Assembly (NCBI GenBank): GCA_003693505.1
Contig: QUZD01000020.1
Span: forward strand, 186,001 to 250,000
Source of the DNA: Pseudonectria foliicola
Lineage: Eukaryota > Ascomycota > Sordariomycetes > Hypocreales > Nectriaceae
DNA: 64,000 nt
Direction of reading: 5' to 3'
Positions 44,432-54,402 of the stretch are shown here, piece after piece. A program made the position numbers and the translations under genes. Every line of letters starts with the position of its first letter. The stretch's first letter is position 1. The notes under the pieces were generated by a model, which was given only the letters and a program-made list of their open reading frames with translations, was not told the origin of the DNA and ran no database searches.

Positions 44432-46276
44432 AAACATGAGATGCTTCGACAAGTGGAAAAGCCAGCTGTCTTCGAGAGCTGTTAGTGGGCGCCCCCCGAG
44501 GCTTTGGTGGATCAGCACGCCAGGTGCACCCTTGTCTACCATTGGGCTTCTCACCCTGAGCCGAGTACTAAACTCCACCCCAACCCTCGTCATGCATGCA
44601 TTCGCACATCTGTGCGCAGTCGAGTGCTGATCATGGCCTCTCAACCGCCAATGCCAGAACATGTCGGTGCATACGTGCGCAGTAATCACAGCACAACTCC
44701 AATCCCAACCCCAGCCCCAATTCGCAGAGCCCCTTTTTTGCATCCGCGTGCAACGCCCTTGGTGTAGCATTGCATTCGGTGCGCTGTACAACGCTCGGCT
44801 CACCATAGCGCGACTTGGCTAAAGCTTCGATAGTACGGATATCCGTACACTGTCCCACAACGCACATGCTTACTCCTGCCCCGGCCCCGGGGAATCATGG
44901 CCCATGCAGCCCGCTGTACGGACTACTGTACATAAGCCCTACAGGCCACTGTACATACCTAGTACTGTATGTATGTGCAGTATTACATGCTTGAACGACT
45001 TGCTGTCAGTTTGACTCCCTCATCTTCTTCCAAGCTTCCTAGAACCTTGACACTCTCAACATGCCTATATATCAGGTAGTGCTGCTTACGAATTGGGCAT
45101 ATGAACTGTACATCGGTGGCTTCCAAGTGCGAGTGCCTTGTAGAGAGCTGAGAGCGTCGTCGTCTGGGCCACATGTTGCTGTGTTCGGTTGTTGATTCAT
45201 TCATGTGTGAGCTGGAGATATGATCTGACCATCATCGATCGTGAGCCACAAAAACGGCCGGTCACCACAACAGCCCGCTGTGTGCCTCAGACTTGAATCA
45301 TGTTTAACACAGTATAGACATATATCTTCTGCTTCCACAGCCGCAATCTGCTCAAACATCAAGCTTCCACATTCAAGAGCCTCACCACTGTTAAAAGCTC
45401 TGCTTCCCCCTCCATGTCCAATCGGTGATTTCAAACCCAGCATAGATACAGTACCCAGCGGAGAATACAGTCCGACCCGCAGGGATCTTCTAGGTGGCAC
45501 CGCCTTGTTTGATGCACCTCAGATGACCTCATTGATTGTTTGGCTGGCAGAATGCAATGCCCCCGTCTTTCTGGCCATCATGTCGTCCACACTTTCCAAG
45601 AGGTTGAAATCAACTACCACAATCGCCCTATGAAAGACAGCATACAAGGCCATCGTCATAACAGCTCTCCCGGAACTGAAGCGTCAATGCACTGCAGGTT
45701 GGCGCTCGTACATGGTAAGCTTGGGTGATCGGCCTTGCTTAGCTTGGCAGATAGCCGCCTTCGCCGGGACCAACTGCCCTAACCCAATGGATCCCTTCAC
45801 CAGTCTAGCCCTGACAGCGTGAAACGAACCCTACTTATGCTGATCTCAGGTATCCATCCATGTGTAACGCTCCTCTGGGCAATATCCTCACTGTTATTTA
45901 GTACACATCACCCTGCCTGCGAAGGAACGGAACGTTCGGCTTGCTGTGGGAACTTACCCATTTACAGGCCACAGGGGTCTGTTATGTTAAACTGTACATG
46001 AGTCCCCCTTGTGCGTACTTTGCCACTGCTTGAGAATATCTCTTTTCATCTACCTTGCAATGGAAGTTGGCAAGGAAGAACATCTCATTACATAGGTATC
46101 TACCTTACTTATGGCTTGATCTCGGTACTTCAATTATACATACTGAATCCCTACGGTCTATAAACCATTGGCCACACCAGACGCTTATTCAGAATAATCG
46201 CTTTGGGATATCAACATACATTATGTAGGTATCATATTCAACTATGTCCTCCTCTTGCTCTAGCTAAAAGGATCTG

Positions 46277-48889
46277 TCAACGATATACCTCCCTCCTCGC
46301 ATCGTCCGCGTAGACAATTTCCTGTGTGGCGCCTCGCGGGCGCTCAATGAACGCAATATCCTCATCTGCTCGTACCGGCTGGCCATAATACCGTTCTCCA
46401 GGCCTCATGCCGTAGTCTCCTCTGACCACTGTTGGTTCCATTGGCCGTGTACCAAACTCTCGTACATAAGGCTGTGCCGTCTCATGGCTGCTCTCAGGAT
46501 GCATGCTTGTCCCATATTGTCGACTCATAGCATCGGGATGCATGCTCTGCACCCGTCCATAATCGCGAGTCGCTTCGTATCGTACAGACTCGGGCGGGCG
46601 CACGCTGGCAGCGCGTGAAATGTACTCCCGCCGACCGTCCTCGATGGCCCGTCTCTCGGGTGGTACCATCACCTCAACAAACTCCCCTGGCGGTCCCATT
46701 GGCCGTGACGAATACTCGCGCGGTCGAACATCTCTATAATCTCGCGACACGTACTCGGGCTGAGTGAATACACGCCGTGGCAGTGGGTTATACGACGGCG
46801 ACATTGTTCCGTAGACTGCGCCCCCGCCGTTGTAAGGATCAATAGGATGCCTAGACATGGGCCGCGGTGCTGCCCGTTCGTAGTAGATCTCAGCATCTGC
46901 AGGACGACTACCGGGCGCAACCGAGTGGCGAATGATTGTTTGGCGCGGTGGCTCAATATACTCTCGACCATATGCATCTACAACTATGCGAGTTGGCGGA
47001 GGGCGCGGTTGCGCGAGATAAGACTCTCCGTCCCTCATATCCGCGGGCGGTGCATCGTAGGTCCTAGGTTGAGGCCACGAATGGTCTTGATAGTTTTCGG
47101 CAACTCGCAATTGGGACGATGGTCGGGCGGCATGAAGGTGCTCTTCGGGCAAGGCCCGTCGAGCCAGGGATTCAACAGAAGGTCGCCTCAACAGATACGG
47201 CGCATCTGGCATGTGCCGTTGTTCGATGTACTCGCCGTCATAGGTGGACCCACTGATTGCAGCTGCATTTGTCGTGCGCCGAGGATAGACGTCGGTCCTC
47301 TCGTAAGCTTGAGGAACCCGGTCTTGGACCTGCGGCAATCCTTCATACGGAGTCATGGGCAGTCCATATCTTGCACCCTCAATATCAGCCTCAGTGAGCT
47401 GTTGTGGGGCGTGACGCTGTCGTTTATTCGGTCGAAGATATGCCGGGGCTGTCATGGGCGAGGGTGATCGTGGCTCTGGCTTGATGTATGCAGTTGGGTC
47501 AAGGTCCGGTACTTGCCGGTCAGCCTTTCTCTTCTTCTTTTTTTTCTTCTTCTCTGCTACTTTACCAGCCTGTGGCGAACCCTCTGGGCTTGTCCCTGTA
47601 CTGTGTTCGTTTCTGAGGGCCACAACTTGTGCAGGAGTTCCTGTAGACGAGTTCGTCACTGGCTCTGCAAAATGATGTTGCCTCGATGTTGCCGCCAGTG
47701 GAGAGGCATGTGCGGACTGCAATTCCATATTCTGGCGTTCCTGCACTCGTACGAGAGGAGATGGTGGATGATTATCCACCTTTGACCCATTTGCGTGCAG
47801 ACGAGTCGCCATGTGTTTGTTTGTTTGTCGCAAGGCCTCTTCACCAGACTGACTAGGTCGAGCATTGATATTGTGATTCTGTCCAGAAACAATGCCTGGT
47901 ATATGAGCGGTCAACCCCGGAACCTGCCCCGCGCGAAATGCGGTGCCTGGGTCGTAATTCATGACGCCGACGGGTGGTTCGGGAAGGCCCTGATACAATC
48001 GAGCAGTGGCTGAGTCCACTTCAACGGGTTGAGGCTCGCCATCATGATCATGAGTTTGCTCGTTCTCCAAAACAATACTTTGTGAGCTCGCTGTCTGCTG
48101 TGACTCGGGAAGGGCTGTGGCTCCCGCTTCCTCAGACCTGTCGCGAACGCGTGATGTCAAGTTTGACTCGGGGGTATCATGTCGGGAAGAATAGAACGTG
48201 TTTTCGTCAAAAGAATCACTTGCAGCGTCGTAATTAGCAGCAGCTACGTCTTCGTTAACAGGAAGGGGGGCAGCGGTGGCTTGGACAAGAGTTAAGGCTT
48301 TGCAGAGCACGTCAGATAGGTCGAAGTCAGCAAGGAGCTCCCCCTGTGCTGCATTCTTCGTTGAAGCGCGACGCTCTTCAACATCCTCTTTGAGGGCGCG
48401 CTCAATCCGCTTTCTTTGCAGCAGCAGCTCGGCCTTGATGAGATCATCAGACTTTTCTAGCAGTATAGGATTGATCTCTGCAGTGCACAAGGATTTGCGT
48501 ACACTCGACGATTGCGAAGGAATAGGTGGTTGAGACGGGCCTGTAGGCACGCTCGGGTGTTGGGCATTGGACGCATGAGACTGAAGATTATCCAGCCGTA
48601 GAACAGTCGCGCTGTTATTGGCAGCAACGTCTACTGAAGGGGGCGGTGGCTTCGCTGACGCGGTTAAGCTTGGCGGAGGTTTGATAACTGGGTGGCTTCC
48701 CGAGAGAATGGCTTCCTGAAGCCGAACGATTCTCTGGTAGTGTTCCACTTCGTGGCGCTGCTCAATTGACATGCCTGGAATAACACTCCCGCCAGCAACA
48801 CGAGCTTGGGCGACACGACTCTTCGCCATGGCCATAACAATCAGCAGGAAGACACGCTCGCGCCACTTGGTGCACTGGCAGAAGAGCAA
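46277..48889 (-). CDS. Fungal low-complexity nuclear-type protein, unknown
   Basis: A single open frame of 870 aa. I know no characterised homologue. The best-structured part is near the N-terminus (PGMSIEQRHEVEHYQRIVRL, QEAILSGSHPVIK, about 39-70). A helical stretch DDLIKAELLLQRKRIERALK (about 147-166) precedes a long disordered region. A run of nine Lys (EKKKKKKKKRK, about 448-458) followed by DLDPTAYIKPEPRSPSP resembles a nuclear signal with a small motif seen in other fungal proteins. The last 350 residues are rich in Arg, Tyr, Pro and Glu with many RxYxx and REYI/EYIE repeats (GREYIEP, RREYISR, REYSSR). That composition suits an RNA-granule or chromatin protein, by inference. Alternative starts at 48835, 48829 and 48772 would drop the odd N-terminal MLFCQCTKWRERVFLLIV; I consider 48829 at least as likely. 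Confidence 0.8.
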   Translation of the reverse strand: MLFCQCTKWRERVFLLIVMAMAKSRVAQARVAGGSVIPGMSIEQRHEVEHYQRIVRLQEAILSGSHPVIKPPPSLTASAKPPPPSVDVAANNSATVLRLDNLQSHASNAQHPSVPTGPSQPPIPSQSSSVRKSLCTAEINPILLEKSDDLIKAELLLQRKRIERALKEDVEERRASTKNAAQGELLADFDLSDVLCKALTLVQATAAPLPVNEDVAAANYDAASDSFDENTFYSSRHDTPESNLTSRVRDRSEEAGATALPESQQTASSQSIVLENEQTHDHDGEPQPVEVDSATARLYQGLPEPPVGVMNYDPGTAFRAGQVPGLTAHIPGIVSGQNHNINARPSQSGEEALRQTNKHMATRLHANGSKVDNHPPSPLVRVQERQNMELQSAHASPLAATSRQHHFAEPVTNSSTGTPAQVVALRNEHSTGTSPEGSPQAGKVAEKKKKKKKRKADRQVPDLDPTAYIKPEPRSPSPMTAPAYLRPNKRQRHAPQQLTEADIEGARYGLPMTPYEGLPQVQDRVPQAYERTDVYPRRTTNAAAISGSTYDGEYIEQRHMPDAPYLLRRPSVESLARRALPEEHLHAARPSSQLRVAENYQDHSWPQPRTYDAPPADMRDGESYLAQPRPPPTRIVVDAYGREYIEPPRQTIIRHSVAPGSRPADAEIYYERAAPRPMSRHPIDPYNGGGAVYGTMSPSYNPLPRRVFTQPEYVSRDYRDVRPREYSSRPMGPPGEFVEVMVPPERRAIEDGRREYISRAASVRPPESVRYEATRDYGRVQSMHPDAMSRQYGTSMHPESSHETAQPYVREFGTRPMEPTVVRGDYGMRPGERYYGQPVRADEDIAFIERPRGATQEIVYADDARREVYR

Positions 48890-49719
48890 CGGGGTTGAGG
48901 CCTCGCACTCGCACCGAGGGATCGGGTCAGCAAGAAAAGAAGAGTCGCACAGCGAATAGACTACACGAGCTCCTTGGCCTATTTGACGGCTTCGGGGATC
49001 GAGTATTCCACAGATGAGCCCGTCTGTGCTGGTGGTGGATGTTCGATGGAAGGACCAGCGAGGGCCGACTTGAGCTCTGATGGCTTCGACAAGAATTAGG
49101 CGGTGTGGATGGCAGAATCTACTTATTCCCTGATGCTAAGTTACGTCCCCTACAATGTACTTGGTAAACAGTGCCCAGGTCGCACTCAGGAGCTACATCC
49201 TCGTGCAATCTGTTATGTAAATCCAAATCGGTTCTTCGCTCCCAAAGGCCAAGTAGATGGTAGGCAAAGAGGTGGCATTTTTTACCAACAACGGTTCCCG
49301 AACTCTGGATCTCCGCCTGAGTCTTCATCCACTTGCCAGCCAACACATTACCATGCCTCCACAATCGGCGCAACGCCTAGCCTCCCTGTCAATTACAGGC
49401 GACAGCTCATAAAATGGCGCTTAATACCCTTCATGTCTATGTTGAGAATTCGGCATCTCATGGATTCTATAACCCGGCGTGGACGTTCTTCACGTTTTTG
49501 AGTCTTTGCTGAATCAAGTCTGGTGTACCACCTACCTGACCGGACCTTCCATGGTATGCTGCTTGCCGCTAAAGCTGCCGCCTCGGCGCGTGATTATTCC
49601 GCACACCGTAAGAGTCATTGATTGCTCAACATGCCTCTAACTTAGAGTGCAGTGGTTGTTCCCGAATAGGCGCCGCTCCCATGTGTTTATAAAAGCCGTC
49701 GAAGCAAGTCAGGTCTATT
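48890..49719. promoter_or_regulatory. Divergent promoter region, 0.8 kb
   Basis: Upstream of the 870-aa gene and of the nucleotidase gene. A TATA box (49688-49694) sits at its right end. Otherwise no repeats, and no supported gene. Confidence 0.5.
49688..49694 (+). promoter_or_regulatory. TATA box before the nucleotidase gene
   Basis: TATAAAA begins only 32 bases before the first ATG (49720). Transcription usually begins about 30 or more bases after a TATA box, so the first ATG would lie at or near the start of the mRNA. This favours translation from the later ATG at 49906. Confidence 0.5.
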
Positions 49720-50777
49720 ATGCCTTTGAAGCACTTCACTAGCACATTGAAGAACACACACTCCATCGTTGGTCGCTCGATTTACCGACCAAGACCACGT
49801 GTGTCGCTGCCCAGTACTTTTGACTTCAACCTTTCATTCCGAAAGCGCACTCTGGCCCTTTCTCAAATTGCCTCATTCAGCACAAGCAGATCTTCAAATC
49901 CAGCCATGGGAAGTACAAATGGAACAGGGGCTTCCAAGCCGGTCTTCTTCTTGTTAGTACATATCTGAGTTTGACCATTACCGGTGTATTAACATGCGAC
50001 TAGTGACATTGACAACTGTTTATACCCGCGAAGTGAGATCGCTTTAGACAAGATACTTCGCCGGGCCACATTCTGACTCATTAGACAGGCTCCAGAGTGC
50101 ACGATCTCATGGCAGACTTGATTGATAAATATTTCGCTACTCATCTCGAAATCTCGTGGGATGAAGCGATCAAGCTGCACAAGGAATACTATACCAACTA
50201 TGGTCTCGCCATCGAAGGTCTAGTACGACACCACCAGATCGATGCCCTTGACTACAACGCCAAAGTTGACGATGCTCTCCCTTTGGAAGAGGTCATTAAG
50301 CCAAACCCTGAGCTTCGAGAGCTCCTCGAGGATATCGATAAGAGCAAAGTCACGCTCTGGCTCTTCACTAATGCCTACGTCAATCATGGCAAGCGGGTAG
50401 TCCGTCTCCTAGAGATCGAAGACATCTTTGATGGGCTTACTTATTGCAACTATGCCGAGCGCCCGTTCGTTTGCAAGCCAAACCCTGACATGTACAAAAA
50501 GGCCATGCTTGAGGCCGGCATTGACCGAGTGGAAGACTGCTTCTTTGTTGGTATGATAATTGCAGTAAGATCCCATGCCAGAAGGAGTGTACTAATGGTT
50601 CTCTTAGATGACTCTTATCAAAACTGTAAGAAAGCAATGGAGATTGGCTGGACGGCCGCGCATCTGGTTGAGGATGGCATCCAAAGCCCGAGAACGCCAG
50701 CATCTCAATACCAAATTCGCCATCTCCAGCAACTGCGAGACATTTATCCGCAGTTCTTCAAGTCAAGATCAAAGTAG
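49720..50777 (+). CDS. SDT1: HAD pyrimidine 5'-nucleotidase, Sdt1/Phm8 type
   Basis: Four exons (49720-49952, 50004-50032, 50089-50550, 50608-50777) give 297 aa from the first ATG, or 235 aa from the in-frame ATG at 49906. These HAD-fold enzymes remove phosphate from nucleoside monophosphates (yeast Sdt1, Phm8). HAD motif I, FDIDNCLYPRSS, is assembled over the first three exons, the middle one being only 29 nt; the nucleophile is the first Asp. Motif II is LWLFTNAYVNHGKRV, the motif III Lys is in FVCKPNPDMYKKAM, and motif IV is FFVDDSYQNCKKAMEIGW, restored by the last splice. From the first ATG the extra 62 residues are Arg/Ser-rich with one Asp, like a mitochondrial presequence. The 49906 ATG is in an AGCCATGG context. 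Confidence 0.92.
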
Positions 50778-51073
50778 CATGGTAACGGAGATGTCATTGG
50801 GCACAAAGGGAAATTTGAGGTGTTATGGTAAAGAGAGGATCAACCGACAGCATCCATAATTAGTTAGAAGGATACAATAGAACACTCCGTAATTGATCGG
50901 GGACACGAAAAGGGGTTTCAAACCAGCATACTTGCTATCGCTGGTAGGAGAGAAAGTCAATGCTACCAAAGTCGCCCAGCAGGTTACCTAACTCCTCGCT
51001 ATAACAAATGAAGTCGTAAACGTTTACTCTGGATCCTTCCAGGCATTTGTCTACATCAAAGGAAAAGGGCCGT

Positions 51074-51609
51074 TCAAGGTCGTCGAATGCTGCGAATGAC
51101 GGTATCCAGCTCAACCAGGATCTGATCCTTTTCTTTTATCGCGTCTTGTCGTTGAGCTTCGGCAAACTTCAACTCTTCCTCGAGCTCCTTGATGTATCGT
51201 TCCTGATCCTCCTCGCTGTTATCGAGTCCAGGTAACGACGAGATGAGCACTTCTATTTGCTGCTCCTTGAGGACGAGGTCTTGCGACAGCTCAACCATGC
51301 CCGCGCGGAATTCTTCCTTGGGAAGGGGGTCCACTACCACACAGTTTAGTCACTGAGGAACGATGATGAGAGGTCAGCTTTTAGCGCACCTTCTTTCTGG
51401 ATTTGTTCCTGCTTTACATCACGAATCTTGTCGTTTGGTCCCAGCGTCTCCAGGTCATGCCGGCTATGCACATAGTGCAAGCAAGCAACGAACTGCTGAG
51501 CTAGCTGTATGGTTTTGTAAGAAAAAGACAGAACAACTGAAACTATTGGAAACCATGAAGCACATACCTGATCCACAGCATCCTGCAACTGGGTAAGACG
51601 GTCGCCCAT
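51074..51609 (-). CDS. MED21: Mediator complex subunit 21
   Basis: Three exons (51609-51568, 51504-51390, 51333-51074) give 138 aa; yeast Med21 (Srb7) is 140. Med21 pairs with Med7 to form the hinge of the Mediator middle module, which links activators to RNA polymerase II. Seen: the N-terminus MGDRLTQLQDAVDQ, then LAQQFVACLHYVHSRHDLE after the first splice, a linker with VDPLPKEEFRAGMVELSQDL, and a long C-terminal coiled coil (LISSLPGLDNSEEDQERYIK to IKEKDQILVELDTVI). All three parts match the family in order. It is divergent from SEC62 with 357 bases between start codons and converges on the nucleotidase gene. Confidence 0.94.
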
Positions 51610-51966
51610 TTTTGGAGATTGTGAGGTTGCTCCACGAATAGCCAGCTGACCAGCCAAACGCCCTGCAAAGAGACGTCAGTCTGAAGCTACGTAAGCTGTC
51701 ACGTGGATACCACTGGCGGGAGTCGGAGAATCTAGGATCCGCACAGCAAATGCACGAGCCGGCAACGACATGAAGTGAACACTCTGTTGTCTCTGAGAAA
51801 TGACTTGATTGGCGAAAGCATGGGAACTGAAGATGCCACGCTCTCCTTCACTTTTACTTCCGTAACCTTCTCTCTCGCATTGTAAGGCTCGGCGCATCAT
51901 ACTAGCGCAACAGTTTCCCCTTGATTCTTTTTATTTTCATTCATATTCGATTCTAGAACGACCATA
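51610..51966. promoter_or_regulatory. Divergent promoter, MED21 and SEC62
   Basis: 357 bases between two start codons. No TATA box or simple repeat stands out; a short T-rich stretch lies just before SEC62. Confidence 0.5.
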
Positions 51967-53206
51967 ATGGCGACGCCGCCGCCGCAAGAACAGACGGAAG
52001 AAGGTCCTGGCCCAAACATGATGCCAGGACCTGGTCAGCGACCAACTCCCGAACAGATCCAGGCCATGCAGCGCCAGCTCGCCATTGACGCCGAGAAAGC
52101 CGGAATGACTGTGCCCGAGTTCATCGAGCATATCAGGGCGCAGGCTCGTGAACAGCAGATGCGCATGCGCGCTGCGCAAGAGGCTGGCCATTCTCATGAA
52201 CACTCGCATCAGCATCCTCCTCAGGGCCAATCCCAACCCATTACCCCCGGCCCGCCCAATCCGAAGGCACTGGCCTTGGCCAAGTTTCTACGCAGCCAGG
52301 AGCTCAAGCCCCGCACTTGTATCCTAAATGGCGAGCGTAGAGACATGTTCAAAGGTATTGTACAGCAATGTTGGATGGTCTGGTCGCGCTCTAACCTATT
52401 GGAACAGTCAAGCGAGCGCTTCGTGCTCTTCAATCGCCTGCATACGAGAAAGCCCGCAAGAAGAACCCCCTCCTTCCCGAGATTACCGACCGTGCTTCGC
52501 TCGAGAACACTTTTAAGCTCCTGCCATTGAGTATGCTTGCCCTCCGAGTTTCGAAACTCGAACCCCAGGCCGGCTCCAACGGCAAGAAGCCCAAGCGCGT
52601 CAAGGGGCTTTGGAACGTCAGGATTGAGCAGCAGCAAGAGGCAAAGGAGGAGATGTACTATGCTTGGCTCTGGGAAGGCAGCCAAATCAAGCGCCAGCTC
52701 TACGCAGCTCTGGCCCTCGTCGCCATCTTCGCCATTGTCTTGTACCCTCTTTGGCCTCTGAAGCTACGTCAAGGTGTCTACTACTTGAGTTGGGGTCTGC
52801 TTGGACTCCTGGGTCTTTTCTTCTTGATGGCGATTTTCCGAGTTATCCTCTTCTGCATCACTTACTTCGTCACTCCCCCCGGTTTATGGCTCTTCCCCAA
52901 CCTATGGGAGGATGTATCATTTTTGGACAGTTTCAAGCCTGTATGGGCCTGGCACGAGGTCAGTTTATCCCCCTACTTCCCTCCAAGCAATCAATCACTA
53001 AAACCACGCGATAGACGACGAAGCCGAAGAAGAAGAAGAAGTCATCAGCAACGGGCGCAGCTAATGCTACGATAGCCGCGGCCACTGGTCAAGTTTCGCC
53101 AGCTGCTGCAACCACGACTGGAACAGACACTCAGGTTGATACTTCGTCAGTGCAACAACGAAGCTATGTTGCTCCGAAGGTGGAGGAGCTCGCAGACGAC
53201 GAGTAG
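51967..53206 (+). CDS. SEC62: ER translocation protein Sec62
   Basis: Three exons (51967-52354, 52408-52958, 53015-53206) give 376 aa; yeast Sec62 is 274. Sec62 works with Sec63 and the Sec61 channel in post-translational import into the ER. The N-terminal 100 residues are Gln/Pro/His-rich (including HSHEHSHQH). The cytosolic domain spans about 105-210: ALAKFLRSQELKPRTCILNG, then VKRALRALQSPAYEKARK and AYAWLWEG-like YYAWLWEG. Two membrane segments follow: RQLYAALALVAIFAIVLYPL (about 224-243) and the segment around YLSWGLLGLLGLFFLMAIFR. The C-terminus has a KPKKKKK patch and ends acidic (VEELADDE). The final exon comes after a 56-nt intron and is needed for the basic patch. Confidence 0.95.
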
Positions 53207-53777
53207 GTGGCGTGTAACGATGAGCGTGATAGGCGGCGTTCAAGGTTTTGTACCAGTATCTTTTTGGGCGAAGCTTCGACAGTCGAGGCAGCGAGATGAG
53301 GAGCGTGCCAGTGATAATGTCCTTAATTACAGGTTTACCAAAATCAAATGGATGAACGAGCGACCTTCTTATGTGGCTGGGCCATCATGGCAACCTGCAC
53401 TGTCCATTTCAGTTTGTGATGGGGACTTTAAGAATCACTTTGGCCGTATTGCAACGACAGCTTTCACGCTTACTTACCTACCTACCAGCCTACTTACCTA
53501 CTTAGGTAGTAAGTATCCCCACATCTTATCAAGAACTTTGGATAGGACGATTTTCACGAGTATGCCATCGAATGTACCTCGATAGATGGGCAGTTGTCCG
53601 TCCCAAACTTCCTGCAATGACGATGAAAATCCAAAAGGCCCTAGAACCTTACATCGGGGATGTTCCTTGGCGCCGAGAAGTCGCTTATACTTCTTTGTTC
53701 TCGATTACCTGCAAGGATCACCAGGGTCTTTGATTTCTTGGTAGTCTCAGTTCGAACATATGAGCCAGCGCTATTGC
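53207..53777. other. Convergent intergenic region
   Basis: 3' UTR space of SEC62 and the acetyltransferase gene. It holds a TACCTACC / CTTAGGTAG motif cluster at 53466-53510. No gene seen. Confidence 0.55.
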
Positions 53778-54402
53778 TTATAATTGTTTGTAGAAGAACG
53801 TGCCATCCTTCAGCTCTCCCGTAGGACTCATCCCGTACTTGGGTATCTTGCCCACCTCGACATAACCAAATCGCTTGAAAACCTCCTCGGCAGGGCTACC
53901 TGTCTCGGTATCGAGGAGCTGGCACGAGCTTCAGTTTCAACATTGGCAACAGAATGGGGGTCTTGGGTTGAATGACACGGTCACATACCAGCATTGTCCG
54001 CCCACGCTTCACCGCCTCAGCCTCGAGAGTGGCTATCAGGGTCCTCGCGCCGCCTTTACCCCGAAAATTCTTGTGGACGAGAAGTTTCTCAACATTGGCA
54101 CGGAAGGGCCCCGTTTCGGAATAAGGCATGGACAACATAGCAACCCCCATAAGCTCAGTGCCCTTGGGGCGAGAACCAGCCTCAGATTCGCTCAGTAGAA
54201 TCCATATGAGACGCTTTCCGTCGTTCACTTCCGCTATGCGTTCTTTCCACCACGTGAGAAGCTTCTCGTGGGACAGGGGAGGGAGAAAGGTGGCGATGGC
54301 GCGATCTTGAGTGATGCAGGAGGCGTGAATGGCAGCAACATATGGCACTAGATGGGCGTGCTGATCTGGAACGAACAAGACGGCTCGTCCTGATTCGGCC
54401 AT
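53778..54402 (-). CDS. GNAT-family N-acetyltransferase
   Basis: Two exons (54402-53989, 53918-53778) give 184 aa. GNAT enzymes move an acetyl group from acetyl-CoA to an amine; the substrate cannot be read from the sequence. Motif A is split between two parts: VEKLLVHKNFRGKGGARTLI carries the acetyl-CoA loop (R/Q-x-x-G-x-G/A form, here RGKGGA, about 115-120). The 70-nt intron directly follows RTML, and the next exon gives LLDTETGSPAEEVFKRFGYV and GKIPKYGMSPTGELKDGTFF, the usual end of this type. Using the unspliced frame would instead stop at once after the intron start region and lose motif B. It converges on SEC62. Confidence 0.9.

Larger units (their letters stand above)
43026..46276. other. 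Gene-poor intergenic region, 3.3 kb
   Basis: Between two genes on the - strand, so it holds the KH-gene promoter at its left and the 3' UTR of the 870-aa gene at its right. Seen: GGGGGAA repeats (43155-43185), a GAGAGAGAG run (43303-43318), TACGGAGTAC (43417-43426), CTACCTAGGTAGGTAG (44051-44066), a GCAGAGT tandem repeat (44395-44420) ending in GTACTCCGTAC (44421-44431), and GTAC-centred words at 44925-44975. Open frames reach 190 codons but show no family features. Confidence 0.6.

Noticed and set aside
45241..45633. 130-codon frame in the 43-46 kb gene-poor stretch
   Set aside because: Composition matches surrounding non-coding DNA and no family motif is present.
53896..53989. Unspliced end of the acetyltransferase frame
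   Set aside because: Reading through gives CDRVIQPKTPILLPMLK and a stop, losing the conserved GNAT end. The GT-AG intron 53919-53988 restores it in frame.
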